Positions 12,850 through 25,430 of a stretch of DNA of 64,000 bases are shown in pieces; position 1 is the first letter of the stretch, and every line of letters begins with the position of its first letter. The stretch is from positions 94,990,431 to 95,054,430 of the forward strand of contig NC_092461.1 of the NCBI RefSeq assembly GCF_047495875.1, read 5' to 3'. A model generated the notes under the pieces. The model did no database searches, was not told the origin of the DNA, and worked only from the letters and a program-made list of their open reading frames with translations. The position numbers and the translations under genes are program-made. The DNA comes from Pithys albifrons albifrons (taxonomy: Eukaryota; Chordata; Aves; Passeriformes; Thamnophilidae).

Positions 12850-15800
12850 CTTATCACTTTAACGCTTTTTCACTTTTGTGAACAGAAAAAAGCTTCCCTT
12901 TTCCTAGTGAAAATTTTTATGTTTTCTTAAGCAGGTGTTAGCTCTTCTTAAAGCCAGTGAGATTTTTTGAGGTCAAGAAAGGGAGGATGACTGCATTTTC
13001 AAATACTGAGAATACTAATCAGTTGGAGAAGGGAAATGAGTTGGACTATTTTTTTCATGGATTTAAAACAGAAAGTAAGAAAACAGTGAAAGTTAGCCTT
13101 TATTAGCAGCAGTAATTAAATGCACAGTGGTAGACATGACTTGAAAAGCAGTTCTGTTTTGAAAGTATATCCTTGCAGTTTATCTTACTAGCACTGTAAC
13201 AAAAAATACCAAAGGCAGATTCAGCTGAGACTATGAATACCTGAAGAATGGAGTCCAACTAAATTCTCCTTTGGTTTTCACCAGAATTACTCAGGTTGCA
13301 TGTGACCATTACTCTCCTTTGGATTCCACCCTCAAATAGTTTTGAACACTACAACTTGTTGGATGATTTACTGCAGATGCAATAGTTCACAAAATATTTT
13401 GTCACCCATACAAAATTCTGACAATGTTCCCTACCTTTGCACCTACATAGAGCTTTTCATAGCATAAGAAATAACATTTTTTTTTTTAGTTTTCATTATG
13501 AATCAAGTAGTTTTTTAAACCATCCCTCTGCCCCTGTCCTGATGTTAACTGAAAGATATTTAATGAATTTTGGATCAAACCTCTTGATGTGTTGCACACG
13601 GCAAGGGTTTTGGCAATGATGCTTACCATATCTGGCAATTTATTAAACAACTTTCTCTTCCCACTAAAACAAATGTCAGTTTACAGAGGCCATTTTTCTT
13701 CCTGAGAATTCCTACACTAAATTTTCCTACTATTTGAGACATTAAAGACATTTTCCCCTACAGCTCAGTGATACAATTTGTTTGTTTGTTTGTTTGCTTA
13801 AGCTTTGTGGGGGTTGTTTTTGTTTTAGTTTTTTTTTTTTTTAGGTTGGTTTATTGTTTTCCTCCTGTAGACCATGCCTCACACTCAAAACCGTAAATTT
13901 TGTCAGGATATTAAACTGTTGACATAGAATGAGATTTAGAGGACACACCCATGATTTAATTTAAGTTAACTGCTTGAATTACTTTGTGATTAGTCTCAAT
14001 TCCTCCAAATTTGCTGGTACCATTAATAAAAGAGGACAACAGGTTACTCTTCAGATCAGGTTTAACAAACACCCATTTAAAAACATTCTACTTTTGTAAG
14101 AAAAAGCAGATTAATCCTGCATAGTGCTGTACTACCTTCATCTCCCAGAGGGTAGCTAAATACAGGATGGCAAAGACATAAATACTATAAGAGACACCTT
14201 TCCTGTGAGCAACCTGAACTACGCAGAGCTTCAAGCTTGACCTCTTCATAGAAATACAAAGTGGAACTTGCTGTATATTTTACCTCAATTGCTGGTCTTA
14301 TAGCCTAAACACATTTGACTTTTGACCAAAAGTTCTAGACAATGAAATATTAGCAATTAATATTTTCCATTAAAATCATGACCTTCCAACTGTGTTACCT
14401 GATAGGTGCAAGATGTGCTGCCTCCTATGGCCAAATACTGGTATAACCTCTGCCAAAGGCTTCCATCAAGGAGCTGGAATACACACCACAAACTGCAAAG
14501 ACTTAGATGAAGATCATAACTTCATAGGATGGAAAGGAAACTAAACAAAGCATCTGACTGAGTCATGACAAGGATTGGTTTTCATTTTACAAGATTTAAG
14601 TTTGCCTTCCCATGTTTGAGTTTTCTCTAGCAAAGAAACAAGCAAAAAGAGACATTCCAGTTTCTATTTGGAAAAAAAAAAAAAAGAGCCCAAACAACCA
14701 AAACCAAAACAAATCCCAAATCTGGCTGAGTTTAAATATTTTCAGTCTTTTTTGGGAGCCCGCTGCAGGTTTAGGTAGATCTGCTTCACAGTGTTGTTAA
14801 AACTAAGATCCTGTTGCATCACTGGGCAGGGAGAAAGAGATCCATATTGGATGAATAGCTGGTGCTACCCAGGAGGACTGCACTTTAGCACTGTCAAGGT
14901 AAAATGACAGACTTGGATTCTGGACAGAATTCAGTTCCTGACACTCTTTCTGGTCTTAAGGTCATTCACTCAAGCATAAAGTCCTTGGCTGCAAGGAAGA
15001 CAGCATCTTCCAGAGGCATGACAGATACCTGGGCAGCAAATGAAACAGAGGTAACATTAACTCTTCACAGCAAAAATTGTGAGTGTGATACTGTTCAAAC
15101 CTGTAGAATTTAGTTGCTCATTATCCAGGCAAAGTATTCTCATTTGCACTTCATAATCCATAGCTGGTAATATAGGAAAAAGACCAAACAAGTTCTGAGA
15201 CTGACACTAGCTAGAAATATGGCCTAGTTTATAATTCCATACAACCAAGGGTGATCACACTTTAACACTCAAATTGGAGCATGCATGTTATCACCAACCT
15301 GATCTCCCTTATGTGCCACAAAGTTACCTTCTCATATAGAAGATGAACATTTTATATTCCTTTTTCAGAAATTGTGAAGACTCTGTAAATCTCTCACAGT
15401 CCAAAAGTTGTTTTAAAAATTAATAATCAATAATGCAAAAATTCCAAAGGAAAAAGGGATAGTTGGTATCAGAAAAGTAATACTGTTCCTCATATTTTTA
15501 AGTGTTCTAATATATGCACAAGGACTAATACAGGGAGAAGCAGGAAGCTTGGGTCTCAGCTGACAGAAAAGACAGTAGAAAGTACTAAAAGGTTAGAATA
15601 CTTTAAACAGGTACTATCAAAGGTTGCACCATCAAAATTATGACTTAATAGTATCACTAGAATAAGCCAGCTTCATGTTATTTTTAGTCTGAGTTTTAAT
15701 TTCGCAAAATATGTTCAACTTTTCCTTTTTTTTTTTTTTTTAGCCCCAGGGTGTCTCTCATAATGAACAGAAAAGCTATTATTAAAAATTGTAGCTTTTT

Positions 15801-16544
15801 CTAACACCTGGTTTCTCTTTGTAAGGACATTAACAATTTTCATCTGAGTACATTATCAAATATTAGGGAAGACACCTGGAGGGATGACACACATAATCCC
15901 TCTATGTAAACTACCTGGTTTATACTTATCTGACACTGTTAAGGTCTGTTAAGGTCCTTTACCCAGATAACTGAAACTCCTAAACATGCCTAGTTTTATG
16001 ATTTTTCTTTTCCTTCAAGGCAAAGACATCCTCTTACACTAGTTTAAAACCAAAACTAACTAAAATACTCAATCTCAAACCTACTGCAGCACAGAAAAAA
16101 TAGAGTTCAGAAACGTAGAAATTATTTTTTTCTGAATGAAAGCAGATGAAATTGTCAAAAGATGTGAAATCACAAAGATTTCTCCCCACAACCTGTGTTT
16201 AACTACAGGGTCACAGTCACCTTACCCAGAAGATGCTAAGAATGATAACATCCACTAATGAAGAAGGAAAAAAAATAATTGCTCTGGATACATAACAAGC
16301 AAACAAAAAAAATCATGTGTATTTTAGACTAAGAAGTAATAAATTCTAGAACTTCTACACACACACAGTTTCTGTTGTATGTATCTACAGTGACATCTTT
16401 GGTCACTTACAAAGCTCCATAAATCAAAAATACTGAATAACTGATGTTTACAGTGAAGTAACTCATTGACTGGAGTCAATAAGAGCATGATTTCAGTTAG
16501 GCACTGCTACCCATGGACCCTGCTCTGTACACACTTGGCAGGTA
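12850..16544. other. AT-rich non-coding stretch with simple repeats
   Basis: It holds a (TTTG)n tract near 13,778-13,797, poly-T tracts near 13,828-13,842 and 15,725-15,741, and a poly-A near 14,670-14,685. No recognisable mobile element or exon is seen. The open frame at 14,904-15,113 has no motif I recognise. Confidence 0.5.
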
Positions 16545-17130
16545 GGAAGTGTCCCACAGTCACCACCTGGCTGCAGAGACCAGGAGCTGGTATACAGAGT
16601 TAAGAGCCAGAGGACATCAAGGGAGAACTGCAAGGAAGGACAGCAGCAGAAGACAGACTCTGGGCTTCAGTAAAACATTCTTCAACCTGCTCAGGGACTG
16701 GAAGAATGGGTGCTCTGAAGGGCTGTCCCTAAGGGCAAACACACCCTGGACGAGCTGGCCAATCTTCAAGAATAACCTCTTTGAAGCACATCAACTAACC
16801 TACCTCAGTGTGCAAGAGAACAGGAAACCAGGGCATGAATTCACAGGTTACACAGGAATCAGCAACAATGGTCAAACATGAAAAAGAAGCCCAGGTGGTG
16901 TTCTCCAAGGAAGAAGCAGAGAACAACTGCCCCATTTCACAAAGGTGGAGTTAACAAGGCCACAGCTGGTCTCATCTTGAAGACAGCAAACAGCATACAG
17001 ATGGCAACAAAAAGGCTTCCTCAGGCCTGTGAGCCACCAAAGAGACTACAGGACACATAGGACTGCAGCAGAAGAGGGTGGGTAGCCCAGCAGTGAAGGA
17101 CACAGCAAAACCAAAAATGAGTGATCAGAG
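16545..17130 (+). mobile_element. Probable CR1 ORF2 remnant (endonuclease-RT linker)
   Basis: The plus-strand frame at 16,549-16,881 (110 codons) contains 'FFNLLRDWKNG' and then 'SWPIFKNNLFEAHQ' followed by a basic segment. This order resembles the CR1 ORF2 region after the endonuclease, where an F-x-L-F-R-x-L block precedes a SW-x-x-F-K-x-x-L-x-x-A-Q block. The local base composition is richer in G and C than its surroundings, as for the other CR1 copies. Neither end is recognisable. An unrelated repeat is possible. Confidence 0.45.
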
Positions 17131-18194
17131 CCTTCCTTGGGTCAGTCATCATGGATCAGCTCTGCTCTCTTACTTCCATGCATAGTGGAGAGTTTCAGGG
17201 CAGCTATTCATGCAATAGCATAATGAAACTACAAGAACAGAACATCAGTGAGTCCACTGAGTGAGACCAAGTTTCCTGTTTATCAAATGGTAAAACATTG
17301 ACTCAATTCTTATTGCACATACAAAGCAGCAGTGATACAACATTAACAATGGAAGCAAACAGAGAACTTGTTTTGACACCCAATAATTAAAATTCATGTA
17401 GGAACTAATGTTTGTAGGGTTTTGGGATAATTTTTTTCCCAAACCTTTTCTGCCCTTGCTCAAAACAAAAATCAGAGTGTAGAAACAGTACAAGTAATTC
17501 CTTTCAAATTTGGATGAATACTATCATTTGCAGATCTGACTCACTGAGTCAGTTAAGATAAAAGTTAGATGATAAGGGAGAACAGAATGAATTTTAATTT
17601 GTTGAGTCATGTGTATTCATCAATATTTCTTTCTTCAGCACTGAGATCAAATTATTCAGAAGGCAGACTCAAAATCCAGTAGTAGCACTTAAAAATATGC
17701 TTTTATATGAACTGTATAAATGTAGTAAGAATATCCTATTTATAACAAGAGGTAGCTAATAGCCTAATAAAAGCAAGTAAACAAACAAACAAATAGCTAA
17801 AAGAAGTAGATCACCTTCAATTACAATTCCAGGAGACTTTCTGGTGTTTCACTTTGACATCGTGCTATCAGCAGCTTCACCATTACGAGATAGTAGTTGA
17901 CTAGTTACACATACAGCTTGTTTTGAGGCTCATCTTCTTCTATAAGCGAAATGCTTCACGTTGTCCTTCTAGAATTACTGTTTGCCTTTTTAAGCCTCAA
18001 GTCAATTCAGCATGATGACAACCTCCTTAACCTAGTCCAAAGGTATTAGAGATTATGATACTGATGGTGCTCAAACCACTGTTTTTATGACAAATGCTCT
18101 ACAGCTCAGGGTGGCAAAGTAGCATGGCAAACTGTAGGCAATCCAGGTGACTCCTGCAATACATAAAGGGTAACTTCTTAAGCTGAGTAATAGT
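17131..18194. other. AT-rich non-coding stretch
   Basis: No repeat or exon recognised apart from a short A/C-rich (AAAC)n patch near 17,778-17,795. Confidence 0.45.
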
Positions 18195-19697
18195 CAACTC
18201 TACCAGAGGAGATACTGGACATGATGGACGTGATGGACACCAGCACAAGTGAGCTAATCAGTGACATAAAGATTGGAGGCAGTCTGGGCTGTAGTGATCA
18301 TAAATTGGTGCAGTTTCCAGTCCTGAGGTATATGGGTCAGGTGAAGAGTAAAGTCAGGCCCCTGAATTTTAGGCAAACGAATTTCCAACTGTTCAAGGAG
18401 TTAGTCAGTCGGACACCTTGGGAAAATACCCTCAGCAACAAGGCAGCAGAATAGAGCTAGAAGCTATGCTAATGTCCATGGAAGACAGGGAGGTGATTCA
18501 AGACAGTCAGCATGGCTTCACCAAGGGCAAGCCTTGCCTGACCAACTTACAGACTTTCAGTGAACAAGGGAAGGACTACAAAAGTCATCTATCTGGACTT
18601 CTGTAAGGCCTTTGATACAGTTACCTTTCCCTCTAAATTGAAGAGATATAGGTTTGATGAATGGACTATTTGGTGGATGAAGAATTGGCTGGAAGGATGC
18701 AACCACAGGGTAGTGGCCAAAGGGTCAATGACCAAATGGAGGTCAGTGACAAGTGATAACCTCCAGGGGTCTGTATTTGGTCCAGTACTGTTTATATGAC
18801 TTCATCAATGACATAGACAGTGGGATCAATTTCACCCTCAGCAAGTTTGCTGATGACAACAAGCTGAGTAATGTGCCTAACATGCCTGAGGGATTAGATG
18901 CCATTCAGAGGGACCTGGACAAGCTCGGTAAGTGGGCCCAAGGGAATCTCATGTGGTTTAACAAGAGCAAGTGCAAGGTCCTGCACTTGGGTCACACAAC
19001 CCCCAGTATCAATACAGCCTGGGGATGAAGGCATTGAGAGTAGGTCTGCTGAGAAGGTCTTAAGGGTAGAGGTGGATAAAAAGATGGACATGAGCTCTCA
19101 GTGTACTCTTGTGTGTCAGTCTGAGTCAAAAGCAGTGTGGCCAGCAGGCCGAGAAAGGTGATTCATCCCCCGACTCCACTCTCATGAAGACCCTACCTGC
19201 GTCCAGCTCTAGTTTCTTTAGCACAGAAAAGACATGGACTTACTAAAACAAGTCCAGAGAATCACCACGAAGATATTCAGAAAGGTGAAGCACCTCTCCT
19301 ATGAAGATAGGCTGAGAAAGTTGGGGTTGTTCACTCTGGAGAAGAGAAGGCTCCAGAGAGATCTTATTGTGGCCTTTCAGTACTTAAAGGGCACTTACAA
19401 GAAATATGCTGACAAACATTATCAGGGCCTGTTGCAGTAAAACAAAGGGTAATGGTTGCAAACTAAAAGATTTAGACTAGATTTGATTTAAGGAAGAAAT
19501 TTTGTACAAAAAGGGGTAGTGAAATAGGTTGCCCAGAATGGTGGTAGATGCCTCATTCCCAGAAACATTCAAGGTCAGGTTGGATGGGCCTCTAAGCAAC
19601 CTGATCTAGTTGAAGATACCCTTGCTTATTGTAGGGCAGTTGGACTAGATGACCTTCCAAGGTGCCTTCCAACACACAAGTTATTCTATGAGTCTAT
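18195..19697 (+). mobile_element. CR1 LINE, plus strand, broken ORF2
   Basis: Successive plus-strand frames show CR1 ORF2 pieces in order. At about 18,221-18,454 is the endonuclease end with GGSLGCSDHKLVQF. At about 18,500-18,600 is reverse transcriptase QHGFTKGKPCLTNL. At about 18,590-18,780 is YLDFCKAFDTV followed by WLEGC. At about 18,840-19,010 is the catalytic FADD box with the LGKWAQ...KCKVLHLGH block. At about 19,234-19,440 is the C-terminal RLRKLGLFTLEKRRLQ block. The 3' end is at about 19,697 with 'attctatgagtctat'. Frameshifts, stops and the loss of the endonuclease-RT linker show it is dead. Sense ORF2 on the plus strand fixes the orientation. Confidence 0.88.
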
Positions 19698-19890
19698 CTA
19701 ACCACGTGCATGCTTCAGCATGTTAAACTTAGGAATCCCAGGATCTTAGATTTTGTCAGGAATCACTCAACTTCAGAGAGCAATTCAAGTTTCTGGAATC
19801 ACTGTTTAGAAAAGTCTCAATTTCACTCTCCCTCTGCATTAGCTGATAAGAATAAACTAGTAGTGGGAGAGCATTCTGATCTCAGGCCTA

Positions 19891-20500
19891 TGTAATGGAT
19901 TCTGCTTGGATGGAACTAGTTTTCTTCATAGTAGCCTATACAGTTTTCTGCATTGAATTTGTGAGAAAACCATCATTGACAACACACCAGTGTTTTGGCT
20001 ACTGCTGAGCAGTGCATGCACATGTTGAGGGTTATTCCCTACCCCACTCACTATACCTCCCCAGCAAGTAGACTGGAAGTGCTGAAGTTGTCAGAGAACA
20101 CAAGGACAGCTGACACAAACAGATCAATACCATATGACTTCCATATCAAATGGCATTGTGCTCAACAGTAAAACTGAAAAAGGAGAGGATGGAAGGAGAA
20201 GAAAGGAAGAAGAGAGGAGAATACATATGGATACAACATTTGACTTCCCAAGTAACAATTACATATTCCGAGGCCCTCCCAAAAACTGGCTCAGTATCTG
20301 CCTGCCAACACAAAGTAGCGAATATTTTGCTTTGCTTGCATGCACAGCTTTACTTAACACACTTAAGCTGTTGTTACCTCAAACCTTGAATTTTCTTCTT
20401 TTTTCCCTTCAAATTATTTCTCCCTCAGTCCATGGACAGGGAGGGAAGAAGCGACTGGGTCAGGCCATAATCTGTTGACCATGGTCAATCCTACAGCCAG
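19891..20500 (+). mobile_element. ERV LTR, family A, degraded
   Basis: It follows the same block order as the 9.1-kb and 44.9-kb copies: a 'tggatggaactagttttcttcatagtagc' start, 'ctactgctgagcagtgc', 'acaaggacagctgac', 'accatatgacttcc' and 'cagggagggaagaagcgactg' near the end. Purine-rich insertions interrupt it at about 20,165-20,225. The exact ends are not readable and no duplication was found. Confidence 0.6.
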
Positions 20501-22904
20501 GCAAACTATTGTCTGGAGGTTCCTCTCTACTGAGGCATCTACTTTATGATCTCAGTGGGACAAATCTCAAAGCACTACATGTATGAAGTAATGGCAAGTA
20601 CAAAACTTTCAAATTACAGTGAAATATTTTCTGGTTGTGTAAGAATATTGAACTCATTTAAACATACAGCTGTCTTCCTGGTCTTAAAAAATAATCCACA
20701 CAACACTACATTTCTTTAGAGGTACAATACAGGCAGGTTTTTATTTCTCTAGAAAACATTAAGAACTAACAAATGAAGCAAGTGATGGCAAATGAAAAGG
20801 AAAGTACCAAGTAAGACATTGAGAATCAAGAATAAGATCTGCATTATTTTCCTTAGTCAACATCTCACAGATTCTTTCATAGTCCAAACTGCCCATGCCC
20901 AAACCTTTCAAAAGATATGGATTTATCATAATTGTGAATAAAGGCTCTGAAAGCTACTTTTCCTCTGTATGTTGTCTGAGGAATGCATGGGCTCTATTGA
21001 GTAATAAGACCCAGCCCGTTTCTTTGTTCTCTCATATTTGTTCATGTAACTAACCCTTTTTTATAATCATATGTTCCTTCAATCCATCTATAAATGTTGT
21101 TTCCTTAATGATAAAAAACCCCAACTAAACTACTGAAATACTAAGGCTTAGGAGTTGGTATTACAGGTTTCATTAACACTTGGGAAATTGTGATTGTGAT
21201 AAAAAATGACAGAAACAAACTTTGATTAGATGAAGGTTTCCATGCCTTTTTTTCCTTTCTACTTTATTTTACCAATATCTATGCAGATGAAATGTAAAAC
21301 ATTAAATGAAAGGCAGAGGCTTTCTCCCTCCTTTCCACTTATTGATCAAAAAGTTATGATTGAATTATTGCTGGCATTTTATTTAGAAGTTTGAACAATT
21401 TAAATAGCTCTGTACATCCTCCCTACTGTATCCTTATAAAGAAGTTAGCAAATATCTATTTCTCAGCCCTCTCTCACACAAATTTAAGTTTAGTCACTAA
21501 AATATAAACAAGTGACTCAGATTATTAAAAAAACAGGGTTTGATAGTCTGTATTTCCTTTTACATAAACATGAGCTTTACTGTCATTTTCTACATCCCAT
21601 ACCCCCTTGAAAAACTCCACAAAAAACCCAAAACAACCCACTCTAACACATTTAAGGGTACACATTTGATTTTGCTTCTACACAGTGAAATTCTAATCTC
21701 CTTCATTAGAGAAGAGCTATTTTACTTAATGAGAAGCTCCACTGGTTTCAGTGGAAATACCAGTGAAGCTTACTCAAAATAACTAAAACTGGCTCTTTAA
21801 TCTGGAAAAGAAAAATAAACCACAGATCTCTGAAGCTGTGAAGGTGGACACTCAAGGGGCAAACATGGAGCAATTCAGCCTACCTGTCAACAACCTGTAT
21901 TTAACTAGAGCAGAAAACTGCAGTATGAAATTAAGAGGAGGTTTCAGTTAAAGGGACAGTCCAAGATGTTGCTTCTCTATGCAAAAAAATGCTTTCAACC
22001 TTCAAGAGCACTATAATTTTGTCCAGAATTGAAAAGATGTGTTTTGTCATTCAGCTCACAAGAGAGTATATTTGAATGCACACACCATAGCAGGAAGTAT
22101 AAAAACCCTCACAGCATAAGAACATTAAGATAATTTCACTACAAGAGTTTTGAAAAACTTATAATGCATCACATGCTGCGATACAGCTTTCTGACTCTTG
22201 TGGGAAAATGATTGGTCTTTATAAGAATAGGTAGTTACTTTTCACTAATCACATCCTGCAGTTATTCTCTGCACAATATGCAAGCCAGAACTGTTAAAAA
22301 GCTTTTCACACCTTTTGCTCCAGTACCTCTTCAGAATGTATGCTGTACTATCTACGGCAACCAGCTGTGCTCACATTGGGTATCCTCAGTTAAGCAGGAT
22401 CAGATTTTGGCAGTACTATTATTAGCTGTAAGCATTTGTTTGTTTCATTAGTGTCAATTATGCCCTATAGGGATTGTCAATGACACATACTGATCCACAA
22501 GGTGGATTTAATAAGCTTGTATCAGTGACATCCCATCAAGATGTGAGAAAGCACCATATTTTAGATTTTCTTAATTTTCAAAATGTTACAGTTAACTTCT
22601 AGACAAGAAATACCTGAAGTTTTAGTCATTTGAGACCCTCATCTATTTTCAGATTAGCTGTGGACATGAAATAATTATTAAAGAGCAATCTCCAAATTTC
22701 ACCAATTAATCTTTTAAATTTAAAGGAGCATTCCTGCTTCTTGTCCACCATGATTAAGTCTTTCAGCTTATTGGTCCGGAATCTGACATAAAAATACTTT
22801 TTGTGTATCTAACAAGACTAAAGTGCTGGCTGCAAAGGGGTTTTGTCTTCACAAAGCTCAGCTATATATACAGCTGTACCTAAAGTTGAAGTTAGCAAAA
22901 AAGA
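20501..22904. other. AT-rich non-coding stretch
   Basis: About 2.4 kb with no recognisable repeat, exon or RNA gene. Only short open frames of about 80 codons or less are present. Confidence 0.5.
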
Positions 22905-23012
22905 AAACACACACACACACACCAAAAAAAAACCCCAAAAAAACAACCAAACCAAAAACCCAAAAACAAAAGAAACAAAAAAAAAACCCAAACAAAAACA
23001 AACCCAAAACCA
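22905..23012. repeat. A/C-rich low-complexity tract with (CA)n
   Basis: A (CA)n microsatellite at about 22,907-22,922 runs into roughly 90 bases composed almost only of A and C. The overlapping lysine/threonine/asparagine-rich open frames are products of this composition. Confidence 0.85.
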
Positions 23013-25264
23013 ACAAGCACAGAAATCCACCATTCTATATTATATTAGAATAAGCCTTGAGATCCAGATAGGAATAAGAACAGACAATTCAGACAAATCT
23101 CTGTAAACTGCTGACAGCATAAAGTACTAAATTCCATCTCTAAACCTTGCAGTTTTCACTTCAGAGAAGAGTAGATGTACTAAGAGAGAACTCATAGAGC
23201 CAACCCTTGGCTTCAGATAAAATCCATAGATGTGGGAGGAAAAGATGAGAATAAGAAGACTGATCAATCTTTTGCAGCTGATTGAGAGTTTAAATAGCAC
23301 TGAAACTCTTCACCATAAAACCACAGCTTGTTCAACAGGACAGGATGCTCACTGTGCTAAGCACAGTTGGTAAAGGACATCTCGATTGTCAAATAGCAAA
23401 GATTTGTCAAGCATATTACAACTTTATTTAACACTCTCTATAGCCATAGACTCAGGTTAGAAAACATCTCCAGATCTGACTTTTTCTTCTTGAGACCAGT
23501 AGTACAGAGCTTGGGATTCCCATGGTCTGTGTGTTTTAGAATCAAATAAAAAAAAAAATCATGATACTAAGTTTGGAACTTGAGCAAAGCCTGCCCACTA
23601 AGGGAAAACAAAAATGAAACAAACAAAAAAAAAGAAACAAAAGGAAACAAAATCACATCCTGGAAGTTTTGATTATACTATTTGAGGAAACCTCCAAATT
23701 GCCAATCAAGAGAGATATGGTGGAAGCAGTGGAGGGTGACACACTAGATATAGATAACTGATGAGAGCTCAAGCTGTCTTCCAAAGAAAGAATTTGGGTG
23801 GGAGTATATATACCTATAATTCCCACAGTAAAAAATACTGATCTCAGCAATCACATTGACAATACTGAACCACCAAACCAAAAGAGAATTAGGTGACTAA
23901 TTTCTACTAATAATCTGAATCAGTTATTCTCCACCCATTAGAAAACCCAAACAAAGAAAAATACAACAAAGACTAACCCTCACCCCTCAAAACAAAAAAC
24001 TTAAAAAAAGAAAACTCACAATCAACTTAACACTAAACAAATATTATATGCCATGAACTGTGGCAGTACCAGTTGGTAAAATCTGGCTGTCCTGATGAAC
24101 TTCTTAATCCCCCCAAAAAAGTTTTGAGGCTAATACAAATGTAGTAAGGAAAACAAATCTTCACTGAGATATAGTCAAACACTAAGTGGTCAGTAAAGAA
24201 AGGAATTATGCGCAAATCAAATATTCCAATATTGCATGTAAATTTGCCTCATATTTCCCCCTCAATTTAAAGAAAAATTTTAAAATTCTTTAAAAAAGAA
24301 GTCCCTCCTATGATTCCCCATAAAACAGAGTGAAAATCTTTTTTTCTCACTTTGTTTACATTTATATTCTTGCAGGAGTTGAAAAGCTCTAAAAAATTCT
24401 ATTTTGGGGAGATTATCTGTTTCATAAAATATCATCTGCATGGGATATTTATTCAATCCTTTTATAAGAAGAGATTTGGCAGCTGAAAATTATGTATGAC
24501 AGACTTCTTTCACACCATCTGTTATCTATAGCAAATCAGAAAGCATTTCTGCTTTATTTTTTGTGGTGTAGTGTAGGTATAGTTTAGAAAACTTAAAAAA
24601 AAGTATTTGCTGTTTTTAGAGGAGAAATAGTGGCAGTGGCCATTTAGTTCTGGGACTTCAAAGCTTTGTTCTTCAGGGTCCTGAGCAAGAGTAGACTACT
24701 TCACAGTGAGTCAGAAATTTTAAAGGTTACAGAACAGGGGAAATAAAAACTTGTTTTTGCTTTGTAATCTACTCACTAACCCATTTGCCTTTCATGTGAA
24801 CTTCATTTACACAGAAAGAAAACCAGGCTCTAGTGAAGCATTACATTAACTTCAGTTGCCCACATTGAACGAAGTTTTCAGCCATTGACTTTTGTTATCT
24901 GTTAGCCCAAACATTTACTGAACCAAAATTCTACTTTGCAGTACAGGTAAGCTTCTTGAACTGGATCTCACTTTTGAATGATATTATAAATAAAACTGCA
25001 AAACAGAAAAACTGCAAAACAAACAAACAAAAAAAATTGTTATATTCGTTGGGGGGTTTTTTTGGATTTCTGAGATAACAGGTGCTATTTGCTCAGTTTC
25101 CTGCTCCAGGAAATTCAACATCTGTTTCTTTCAATAACACAAAGTTATTAACACAAGTTTGAGGTGTAGAAATGGTTTGGAAACAGATTTACCATTCTAC
25201 TTGCATCCTTGCCATGGCGTAAACTAATATGCATCTAGAAGTGCTCTAGGACTTGAAATTAAAT
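23013..25264. other. AT-rich non-coding stretch
   Basis: About 2.2 kb with A-rich tracts, for example near 23,621-23,650, 23,940-24,015 and 24,995-25,040. No repeat family or exon recognised. Confidence 0.5.
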
Positions 25265-25430
25265 AGAATCATAGAGTGTGCCGAGTTGGAAGGGATTCAC
25301 AGTGATCATCAAGTCCAGCTCCTCATCCTGCACAGAAAACCCCCAAGAATCACACCTTGTGCCTGAGAACGTTATCCAAACACTTCTTGAACTCTGGCTA
25401 GGTGCTGTGATCGCTTCCTTGGGGAAGAGC
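25265..25430 (-). mobile_element. Short CR1 3' fragment, minus strand
   Basis: The plus strand begins 'agaatcatagagtgtg' and continues 'gttggaagggattcac', 'gatcatcaagtccag' and 'cacttcttgaactctgg'. This is the reverse complement of the last ~165 bases of an avian CR1 subfamily. The same subfamily occurs at 58,640-58,780. It is a typical 5'-truncated copy with no coding part. Confidence 0.85.

Noticed and set aside
22818..23106. Lysine/asparagine-rich plus frames and hydrophobic minus frame
   Set aside because: Products of an A/C-only low-complexity tract.
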